Assembly: GCA_964489835.1 (NCBI GenBank)
Contig: CAZBBC010000122.1
Coordinates: forward strand, 1 to 13,755
DNA length: 13,755 bases
Source of the DNA: CAZBBC01 sp964489835
Lineage (GTDB): Bacteria; Calditrichota; Calditrichia; JAJRVZ01
Direction: 5' to 3'
Made by a program: the position numbers and the translations under genes
The notes under the pieces: model-generated
What the model was told of the DNA's origin: nothing
Databases searched by the model: none
Seen by the model: only the letters and a program-made list of their open reading frames with translations
In this document: one piece after another, positions 1 through 4,795 of the stretch
Numbering within the stretch: position 1 is the first letter of the stretch
Layout: the number at the start of each line of letters is the position of its first letter

Positions 1-48
1 ACTACCCCTAAAAACAGAAACAGGATTTTATTAAAGAAAGACAAATAA

Positions 49-555
49 ATGAACCAATCGTTTGAAGACTTCAATAAAAAAGCATCACGTGAATATTTGC
101 ATAAAATCTGGCAGGCAGCGAAAAAAGGTGAGCTGGATACACTGGATGAAGAAAAAAAACTACTGGCTGAAATTATGTTAGAACATGAAGATGAATACTT
201 TAACGATTTTGAGTTTGCCGATCTTGCCCACGAACGGGACTATGATCCGGATAGTGAAGTTAACCCATTTTTACATATCATTTTCCATTCAATTGTTGAA
301 AATCAGTTAAAAGAAAGAGACCCGATTGAAGTTTATCAGTTTTATAATGCCATGCTCAGAAAAAAAATGCCCCGGCATGACATCATTCACCTGGTTGGCA
401 GATTGCTGGCCAATTTTATTTTCCGGATGATGCATCATAAAATTGAAATGGATTTAAAAGCTTATAAATTAATTTTGAAAAGATGTAAAAATATCAATCC
501 GGGAAAAGTCTGGGAATCAATAGACAAAGAATTTAACAGAATGTTTCCTGATTAA
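49..555 (+). CDS. DUF1841 family protein, function unknown
   Basis: A 168-residue soluble, helical, acidic protein with no signal peptide or membrane segment. It resembles the DUF1841 family: a start helix rich in W/K (residues 14-27), an 'AEIMLEHEDEY' stretch (40-50) and the family's hallmark NPFLHxxxH block (N72-H80), with H76 and H80 conserved, followed by helices to about residue 130. The C-terminal ~35 residues (HHKIEMDLKAYKLILKRCKN onwards) extend the family core. ATG 49 is the first in-frame start and lies behind a purine-rich but weak ribosome site (aaagaaag at 33-40). No biochemical function is known for the family, and the nearest downstream gene is 800 bases away, so context gives no help. 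Family assignment is from remembered motif pattern. Confidence 0.85.
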   Translation: MNQSFEDFNKKASREYLHKIWQAAKKGELDTLDEEKKLLAEIMLEHEDEYFNDFEFADLAHERDYDPDSEVNPFLHIIFHSIVENQLKERDPIEVYQFYNAMLRKKMPRHDIIHLVGRLLANFIFRMMHHKIEMDLKAYKLILKRCKNINPGKVWESIDKEFNRMFPD

Positions 556-872
556 GAAAATATTTTATCATTTAGTGAAACACCATTTAGTGAAATTTAG
601 TGGACACTGATTGGGGTGATTAACTATTGCAACCTGGTTTGGATAGAGATAAGAGGAGCAAACTAAAAGGTAAATGGGATTACTTGGCAATATCTAATGA
701 GTAAAACGATTTTATTGTTATGCTGTATAGCATTCATCATATTGATAAAAAATCTTTTTAATATCCTGTAAACCCTGTTTTGTAGAAGAAAAATATCAAA
801 TAAATCCAGAACTTCGGACTTATCGTAATTTAATTTGTTGCTGATAAAAATAGCGCCTAATCCAATAATCGT
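556..872. other. Non-coding spacer with decayed repeats
   Basis: No supportable gene. It opens with a short tandem motif: 'tttagtg' at 571-577, 586-592 and 596-602. It then holds the left copy of a degenerate direct repeat (665-745, partner 1202-1284). 'taatatcctgtaaaccctgttt' style sequence near 760-780 resembles the dispersed 'atcctgtaaatcctgt' words common in intergenic DNA of FCB genomes. Only very short open frames occur, for example an ATG at 699 that opens a frame of about 24 codons and has no recognisable product. Confidence 0.5.
665..745 (+). repeat. Degenerate direct repeat, left copy
   Basis: The stretch beginning aaaaggtaaatgggat (665-680) recurs as aaaagttaaatgggat at 1202-1217 (15 of 16 identical). 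The following ~50 bases (taatgagtaaaa...catattga) align to 1234-1284 at roughly 70-75% with one gap. The two copies are about 537 bases apart and flank the palindrome/transposase relic. AT-rich composition inflates the later part of the match. The opening 16-mer is the solid part. Confidence 0.45.
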
Positions 873-887
873 ATCCTCGTAGAGAAT
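873..887 (+). repeat. REP-like palindrome, copy 1 (GTA orientation)
   Basis: atcctcgtagagaat: an imperfect copy of the palindrome atcctc-gta-gaggat, with one G to A change in the right arm. It is the outermost of two same-orientation copies upstream of the transposase remnant. Confidence 0.65.
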
Positions 888-923
888 AAATTATTGTAGT
901 AAAATGAGCATAAATCAATTCCC

Positions 924-940
924 CATCCTCGTAGAGGATG
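924..940 (+). repeat. REP-like palindrome, copy 2 (GTA orientation)
   Basis: catcctc-gta-gaggatg: a perfect 7-bp stem with a 3-base loop, 50 bases upstream of the transposase start. Its asymmetric loop (GTA) fixes the orientation, which is opposite to that of copies 3 and 4. Confidence 0.75.
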
Positions 941-989
941 CATTATGGGTGGTTTTCATAGATTTACTGTATTTAATGGAGATTATCTC

Positions 990-1091
990 ATGAAACCAGG
1001 TGTCTTTACCCAATTATACACCCAATTAGTCTTTGCCGTTAAATATAGAGAGCGGTTATTAAAGAAGGAAATCCGACCGGAAGTCCCCAAT
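990..1091 (+). pseudogene. Truncated IS200-like / REP-associated tyrosine transposase (Y1_Tnp), 5' end only
   Basis: From ATG 990 the frame reads MKPGVFTQLYTQLVFAVKYR and continues ERLLKKEIRPEV. This matches the start of the Y1 (HUH) single-strand transposases of the IS200/IS605-RAYT group, whose N-termini read like 'M.GTFTQIYIQ.VFAVK.RE.LI...'. Full-length members are about 140-155 residues. Here homology stops after about 31-33 codons, before the HUH motif and the catalytic tyrosine, and the frame runs through a palindrome (1096-1112) into unrelated sequence, ending at 1148. The gene is therefore a dead 5' fragment, probably left by an internal deletion. The in-frame ATG at 945 adds residues that do not match the family, so 990 is the original start. 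Four small palindromes flank it symmetrically. Confidence 0.75.
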
Positions 1092-1095
1092 TATG

Positions 1096-1112
1096 AATCC
1101 TCTACGAGGATT
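1096..1112 (+). repeat. REP-like palindrome, copy 3 (TAC orientation)
   Basis: aatcctc-tac-gaggatt: a perfect 7-bp stem with a 3-base loop. It is the reverse complement of copy 2 apart from the outermost pair and lies exactly where transposase homology ends. Confidence 0.75.
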
Positions 1113-1152
1113 ATATGTTTTTGGGTTACGATTTTTTTTCTACAATAATATA

Positions 1153-1165
1153 ACCTCTACGAGGT
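1153..1165 (+). repeat. REP-like palindrome, copy 4 (TAC orientation)
   Basis: acctc-tac-gaggt: a 5-bp stem, same orientation as copy 3 and about 56 bases from it. The upstream pair (copies 1 and 2) is spaced about 51 bases, so the arrangement is two copies facing two copies around the transposase relic. Confidence 0.65.
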
Positions 1166-1201
1166 AAATTATCTAATTTGTTCTAATGGAATATAACCCT
1201 T

Positions 1202-1284
1202 AAAAGTTAAATGGGATATCGTAGAAAAAGGTTTAATAAGTAAAAACATTATAATTGCTATCTTGTGTATTGTTCAGTATATTG
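1202..1284 (+). repeat. Degenerate direct repeat, right copy
   Basis: Partner of 665-745 (aaaagttaaatgggat then taataagtaaaaacatt...). It lies just downstream of the outer palindrome and upstream of the ATPase gene. Confidence 0.45.
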
Positions 1285-1291
1285 AACAATA
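1268..1291. promoter_or_regulatory. Inverted repeat upstream of the ATPase gene, possible operator
   Basis: tattgttca-gtatat-tgaacaata: nine perfectly complementary bases per arm around a 6-base centre, 63 bases before the ATPase start. The symmetry and position suit a dimeric repressor site. A poor promoter-like pair follows (ttg 1315-1317 and tattttgg 1339-1346). No regulator gene is adjacent, so this is only a candidate. Confidence 0.3.
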
Positions 1292-1354
1292 TCATGACAA
1301 TATTGTTGTTTATATTGACCGATAGGAAAAAATATAGCTATTTTGGACATATAG

Positions 1355-2674
1355 ATGGAAAAAATTATAAATTTTCTGCATTGGTGGTTTGAGTTTCAAA
1401 TTCCGGAATTCGTCGAGAGAGATATTGATGAAAATATATTAAAAACCAGGCTGATACCTGTTTTAACCGGTCCACGCCGGAGCGGAAAAAGCACGATATT
1501 CTTTCAATTGATTTCAGGCCTGTTGAAAAATGTGCCGCAGCATAATATCCTGTATGTAAATTATGAAGATGACCGACTTTTACCACTGGAAGGTAAGGAA
1601 CTTGCCAGCCTCCTAAATGTCTATAAACAGAATTTTAAGAGGAATGAAAAGTACCCGCTCTATCTCTTTTTAGATGAAATCCAGAATGTACCAAACTGGG
1701 AAAAAACAATCAGGCGAATTTACGAGACCGAACCGGGTGTTAAAATATATTTAACAGGTTCAAATTCAAAAATGCTGAGTTCTGAAATTGCAACGGCTCT
1801 GCGCGGCAGAACAGTTGCTTTTAAAGTGTTTCCGCTAAGTTTTAGAGAACATCTAAAATTTAAAAATTTAGCAATTCCTGCTTTGCCGGACCTATCCTAT
1901 TCAAAGCAAAAGGATTCACTACTTTATTCTTTTAATCAATACTTAATGTTTGGCGGATTTCCGGAAATAGCGATTGAAGAAAATACGGCACTTAAAGAAA
2001 GAATATTAAGAGAGTATTTTCATACTATATTTTTTGCAGATATAATAGAGCGTTATCAGGTGCGAAATATAAAGAGTATGGACGCTTTCATCAAAATATT
2101 GACCAGGCAGATGTCCTCTTTATTCAGTTTTGGTAAAATGGTGGATAATCTTAAATCCATAGGTCTTAAAATATCTAAGAATACTCTAATTGAATACTTA
2201 AGTTATCTCGAAGAGGCATTTCTGGGAAAAAGCGTTTCTATCTATTCATACTCAATAAAAGATCAGATGCAATATCCGCGAAAATTTTATCTGATCGATA
2301 ATGGTCTTTTTTCTGCTGTGAACTTCATAAATAGTGATGATTATGGCAAACTACTGGAAAATGCTGTTTTTATACAGTTATTGCATAAGTATGATGATAT
2401 TTACTATTGGAAAGGTAAGAACGGGTATGAAGTGGACTTTATTCTACCTCAACTATTCAAACAAAAAAATGAATTTGCTTTAATTCAGGTATGCTATAAC
2501 TTTTCTGATGCCAATATAAAACAAAGAGAAATTCGTGCTTTGAAGACAGCTGCCAAAGAGTTCAAAATCCGAAAAGCTTTAATCATAACTAGCAACACGT
2601 GGGATAAAATCAGAACAGACAATTTGGAAATTGAAGCAAAACCATATATTCAATGGGCCCTGGAAGTAGAATGA
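1355..2674 (+). CDS. AAA+ ATPase with C-terminal DUF4143 domain
   Basis: A 439-residue cytosolic protein of the AAA_14/DUF4143 family. It has Walker A GPRRSGKST (39-47), Walker B YLFLDEIQ (103-110), the sensor-like TGSNS (134-138) and the family's ALRGRT (148-153) plus FPLSFREHL (159-167) blocks. The C-terminal DUF4143 part contains FYLIDNGLFSA and YYWKGKNGYEVDFIL. The latter is a PD-(D/E)xK-like strand (E359, D361), but the expected lysine strand reads LIQVCY (375-380), so nuclease chemistry is doubtful. That variant is common in this family as I remember it. Cellular roles are mostly unknown; members are scattered as solitary or antitoxin-like genes. It ends 95 bases before cas1, on the same strand, but nothing shows that it is part of the CRISPR system. 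ATG 1355 has no strong ribosome site. Confidence 0.93.
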   Translation: MEKIINFLHWWFEFQIPEFVERDIDENILKTRLIPVLTGPRRSGKSTIFFQLISGLLKNVPQHNILYVNYEDDRLLPLEGKELASLLNVYKQNFKRNEKYPLYLFLDEIQNVPNWEKTIRRIYETEPGVKIYLTGSNSKMLSSEIATALRGRTVAFKVFPLSFREHLKFKNLAIPALPDLSYSKQKDSLLYSFNQYLMFGGFPEIAIEENTALKERILREYFHTIFFADIIERYQVRNIKSMDAFIKILTRQMSSLFSFGKMVDNLKSIGLKISKNTLIEYLSYLEEAFLGKSVSIYSYSIKDQMQYPRKFYLIDNGLFSAVNFINSDDYGKLLENAVFIQLLHKYDDIYYWKGKNGYEVDFILPQLFKQKNEFALIQVCYNFSDANIKQREIRALKTAAKEFKIRKALIITSNTWDKIRTDNLEIEAKPYIQWALEVE

Positions 2675-2680
2675 TCTGTG

Positions 2681-2700
2681 GCGAAAACATATTCTTTCGC
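2681..2700. terminator. Weak hairpin between ATPase and cas1
   Basis: gcgaaa-acatattc-tttcgc has a 6-bp stem and an 8-base loop, 6 bases after the ATPase stop. No T-run follows, so it may be an mRNA end or processing structure rather than a strong terminator. Confidence 0.25.
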
Positions 2701-2769
2701 GATTTGAAACAAATGTACCTATACAGATTATCATAGAATCAAAACTTTAACTTAGATCCGGAAATAAAA

Positions 2770-3555
2770 ATGCAACTTGTACTCAATACCTTCGGCACCG
2801 GAATCTCCCGGAGCGGACAGATGTTTGAAATATTTTCCGATGGGAAAAAACACAAAATCTCGCCGGCCAAAGTAACCTCAATTTTGATCAGCCCGGGAAT
2901 CAATATTTCCAGTGATGCCGTTCAGCTGGCGTTACAAAACAATATCGATATCTATTTCCTGGATAAATTCGGCAATCCGGTGGGCCGCTTCTGGCACGCC
3001 CGTAAGGGCAGTACGACACGCATCCGCAGGGCCCAGTTACTCCTTTCTATTTCGGAGCAGGGGGTAGACTATGGTCTGCGCTGGGTAAAAGCAAAATTTG
3101 AGAATCAGATCGAATTCTTAAAAGATATGCGCACCCGCCGCCCGGCAAAAGACGAATTTAATGCGATGCTGAACTACGGATACGGCGTACTCTACGGTAT
3201 TATCGAAAGATCGGTGGTCGTTGCCGGCCTCGATCCTTATATCGGTTTTATTCACACCGATAATTATAACAAGGTATCACTGGTATTTGACGTTATCGAA
3301 AAGTACCGGATCTGGATCGAACAGACGATTCTTGGCTTGTTTAGTAAAAAATCCATTAAAAAGGACATGTTCGATAAACTAGCGAATGGATATAATATCG
3401 GAGATGAAGGAAAAAAAGTGCTGATCCCGGCCATCAATGAATTTCTCGATCAACAAATCCACTATAACAATCGAAATATCCGCAGACGGGATGTGATACA
3501 GCTGGACTTACATGCATTTGCGCAGGAGTTACTTCAGGTTGGGGGAAATGAATGA
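2770..3555 (+). CDS. cas1: CRISPR adaptation integrase Cas1, internally deleted and probably inactive
   Basis: Cas1 with Cas2 integrates new spacers into CRISPR arrays. The N-terminal beta domain is complete (residues 1-75: MQLVLNTFGT, ISPAKVTSILIS, NNIDIYFLDKFGNPVGRFW). The C-terminal catalytic domain has RTRRPAKDEFNAMLNYGYG (121-139), AGLDPYIGFIH with H162, and VFDVIEKYR with D174 and E177, matching E. coli H208, D218 and D221. Normal relatives are about 300-340 residues and carry a helical segment with an 'EG.a...yf' motif (E. coli RGIEG, E141, the third metal ligand) between the ENQ helix and the RRPxKD motif. Here ENQIEFLKDM (111-120) joins RTRRPAKD directly, so about 60 residues including that glutamate are absent while the frame is kept. 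Expected consequence: loss of integrase activity. An assembly gap could mimic this. The stop overlaps the cas2 start (ATGA). Confidence 0.93.
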   Translation: MQLVLNTFGTGISRSGQMFEIFSDGKKHKISPAKVTSILISPGINISSDAVQLALQNNIDIYFLDKFGNPVGRFWHARKGSTTRIRRAQLLLSISEQGVDYGLRWVKAKFENQIEFLKDMRTRRPAKDEFNAMLNYGYGVLYGIIERSVVVAGLDPYIGFIHTDNYNKVSLVFDVIEKYRIWIEQTILGLFSKKSIKKDMFDKLANGYNIGDEGKKVLIPAINEFLDQQIHYNNRNIRRRDVIQLDLHAFAQELLQVGGNE

Positions 3556-3857
3556 AACAGGATGAGCAGTTGCTCTGGGTTATTTATGATATTCAGAAGA
3601 ACAGGATACGGGCAAAAGTTGCCAAAACGACATTAGAAGCGGGATTGTACCGGGTGCAGAAATCGGTTTTCCTGGGATCGATAAATAAAACACGCTTAGA
3701 TGAATTGAAAATGCGGCTGACTGATTTGATTGATGAAAAAAAGGACAGTATTTATATTTTTCCCATGTGTGAAGCCGATTTTAAGAAGACGATCCTCATG
3801 GGACAGGCTTTTGATAAGGAAATGGTTACGGATGAAATAAGGGCATTATTCGTTTAG
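3552..3857 (+). CDS. cas2: CRISPR-associated Cas2
   Basis: At 101 residues this is a normal length for Cas2, the small ferredoxin-fold partner that bridges Cas1 dimers in the spacer-integration complex. WVIYDIQKNRIRAKVAKTTLEAG carries the conserved first-strand Asp (D13 in YDI). GLYRVQKSVFLG (31-42) and DSIYIFPMCEADF (65-77) are the other family blocks, and GQAFD (84-88) closes the core. Its ATG overlaps the cas1 stop by four bases (ATGA), implying translational coupling. The sequence looks intact, in contrast to its damaged neighbours cas1 and cas4, so it is either recently orphaned or kept for another reason. Confidence 0.95.
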   Translation: MKQDEQLLWVIYDIQKNRIRAKVAKTTLEAGLYRVQKSVFLGSINKTRLDELKMRLTDLIDEKKDSIYIFPMCEADFKKTILMGQAFDKEMVTDEIRALFV

Positions 3858-3875
3858 AATGAAATATAATATCTT

Positions 3876-4040
3876 ATGGAATTAAAGATAACCCCAACGG
3901 AATTGCTGGAATATTATTTTTGTCCCCGGTTTATTTATTTTATGAATGTGTTAAAAATTCCGCAGAATGAGGACCGTCGATACAAGGTACAAAGAAGAGA
4001 AATATCCATTAAGACAAGGATTGAAACTCATCTACCGTAA
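3876..4040 (+). pseudogene. cas4: cas4 remnant (N-terminal fragment) running into a CRISPR repeat
   Basis: From ATG 3876, 54 codons begin MELKITPTELLEYYFCPRFI and continue YFMNVLKIPQNEDRRYKVQ. This matches the start of Cas4, the PD-(D/E)xK nuclease with an iron-sulphur cluster that trims prespacers. The first cluster cysteine is present (C16 in YYFCPRF). Full-length Cas4 is about 160-210 residues. Here homology ends around codon 40-43, and the remaining codons are read through a CRISPR-repeat-like sequence (4004-4027) to a stop at 4038-4040. The nuclease motifs and the three C-terminal cysteines are missing. It starts 18 bases after cas2 on the same strand, so the ancestral order was cas1-cas2-cas4-array. 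The simplest reading is a deletion that joined the 5' end of cas4 to the distal repeat of the array. Confidence 0.82.
4004..4027 (+). CRISPR. Solitary CRISPR repeat remnant
   Basis: The 20 bases at 4008-4027, attaagacaaggattgaaac, preceded by atcc (4004-4007), have the form of the 3' half of the common type I/III repeat class ending in GGATTGAAAC, including the short ATCC/GGAT internal inverted pair. A typical 36-37-base repeat would start near 3991, but the upstream bases still look like cas4 coding sequence, so the repeat is probably partial. No second copy occurs in this window, so there is no array. The next ~35 bases may be a last spacer or plain flank. Confidence 0.65.
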
Positions 4041-4265
4041 TATAAGCCGTATCATTCACCGATTGTTGAAGAGTAATACACGGAGTGTTTTTCTATGCCC
4101 TCTGTGATTTCGTCTTTTGATTCCTTTTTTCATACATTTGACACTACCGTTAAATTAGAACGCCCGAAATAAGTATTTAAGATAGCTATTTGGCGATTAA
4201 ATGCCAGCAGATAAATTTATTATTACATAAATATTTTATGCTATTGCATTTGAATTGTAATTTAC
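4041..4265. other. Spacer between CRISPR relic and tRNA
   Basis: No gene seen. 'acacggagtgtttttctatgccctctgtgattt' sequence (starting about 4077) belongs to the 'ctctgtg' type of dispersed intergenic word seen in FCB genomes. The rest is AT-rich with no convincing frame. Confidence 0.4.
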
Positions 4266-4273
4266 TATATTTG
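4244..4273 (+). promoter_or_regulatory. Candidate Bacteroidetes-type promoter
   Basis: ttg (4244-4246), 19 bases, then tatatttg (4266-4273) fit the TTTG-N19-21-TAnnTTTG consensus of Bacteroidetes housekeeping promoters, with only ttg at the -33 position. It would place a start near 4280, about 120 bases before the tRNA. Confidence 0.35.
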
Positions 4274-4376
4274 GAGCCTTTATTGTGTCAAAGCAGGTTG
4301 AATAAATATAGGTACTGGTCTTGTCGTGGTTTTAATTTTTTTTAATAAATACTTACATATCGCCAAAGTTACTAAA

Positions 4377-4391
4377 TATAATAAATATAAT
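4377..4391 (+). promoter_or_regulatory. Candidate -10 boxes for tRNA-Arg
   Basis: Two TATAAT words (4377-4382 and 4386-4391) sit 12-21 bases before the tRNA 5' end. A loose -35 (ttacat, 4353-4358) is 18 bases upstream of the first. Surrounding DNA is very AT-rich, so chance matches are likely. Confidence 0.3.
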
Positions 4392-4402
4392 ATGTTATGA
4401 CT

Positions 4403-4479
4403 GCGCCTGTAGCTCAATTGGATAGAGCGTTGGATTCCGGTTCCAAAGGTTGGGGGTTCGATTCCCTCCAGGCGTACCA
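4403..4479 (+). tRNA. tRNA-Arg (anticodon CCG)
   Basis: Cloverleaf drawn by hand: acceptor gcgcctg/caggcgt (one G-U pair), T8 A9, D stem gctc/gagc with loop aattggata, anticodon stem ttgga/tccaa with 7-base loop ttccggt (anticodon CCG at 34-36), variable loop aggtt, T stem ggggg/ccctc with one G-U and loop ttcgatt, discriminator A and an encoded CCA (4477-4479). It reads the Arg codon CGG. A strong intrinsic terminator starts 9 bases later, so it is transcribed as a single gene. Confidence 0.95.
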
Positions 4480-4487
4480 TATCTGAT

Positions 4488-4518
4488 AAATTCGGATTTC
4501 GAAATTCGAATTTTTTTT
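4488..4518 (+). terminator. Rho-independent terminator of tRNA-Arg
   Basis: aaattcggatt/aattcgaattt fold into an 11-bp stem (one G-U) with the 4-base loop tcga, followed by a run of eight T (4511-4518, overlapping the end of the stem). Orientation suits the tRNA on the plus strand. Confidence 0.8.
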
Positions 4519-4541
4519 ATCGTAAATAATTGAATCTGAAT

Positions 4542-4612
4542 TATGCTATGACAGCCAAAAAACTTTATTATTTCCGCCGGCGGATCGCCGGGGCGATTAG
4601 CAAAGTTTTGAA
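4542..4612 (+). repeat. Dispersed palindromic element, copy 1
   Basis: tatgctat...gccaaaaa...cttt.ttatttccgcc...atcgccggggcgattagcaaa recurs at 13538-13631. Within it, aacttt near the start pairs with aaagtt near the end, and imperfect complementarity (ttatttccgcc with ggcgattagcaa) makes the whole unit one imperfect hairpin. It lies between the tRNA terminator and the AT-rich inverted repeat before proS. Confidence 0.7.
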
Positions 4613-4615
4613 AAT

Positions 4616-4743
4616 CACAAATAACAAATCACAAATAACAAATAAACTCCAAATCACAATTACAGAAATTAAGTCAATAAAATTTTGGATATTGTTATTT
4701 TGAAAATTGACTATTATTTGTAATTTGTGATTTGAAATTTGTG
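4616..4743. repeat. AT-rich inverted repeat (MITE-like) upstream of proS
   Basis: The 30-base arm at 4616-4645 (cacaaataacaaatcacaaa...) is complementary to 4714-4743 at 27 of 30 positions, with a 68-base centre. The left arm is internally duplicated (aaatcacaaataac motif twice). No coding capacity. It ends 52 bases before the proS start, so it may fold in the leader transcript. Confidence 0.65.
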
Positions 4744-4795
4744 TGTAACATCGGGCTGTGCGATTAATAGATCAGGCTAATAAAAAGGAATTATA

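Noticed and set aside
945..1148. 67-codon frame as an intact gene
   Set aside because: Only the part from 990 to about 1091 matches Y1 transposases; the start and end are unrelated sequence and the catalytic motifs are missing.
2700..2709. gatttgaaac before cas1 as a CRISPR repeat end
   Set aside because: Only the last bases resemble the repeat at 4008-4027; no ATCC/GGAT arms and no further copies.
4280..4480. 66-codon minus-strand frame starting MVRLEGIEPPTFGTGIQRSIQLSYRR
   Set aside because: It is the antisense translation of the tRNA-Arg gene, a well-known false protein family created by tRNA reverse strands.
4611..4645. Tandem 'aaatcacaaataac' words as a CRISPR array
   Set aside because: Units are contiguous with no spacers of constant length and belong to one arm of an inverted repeat.
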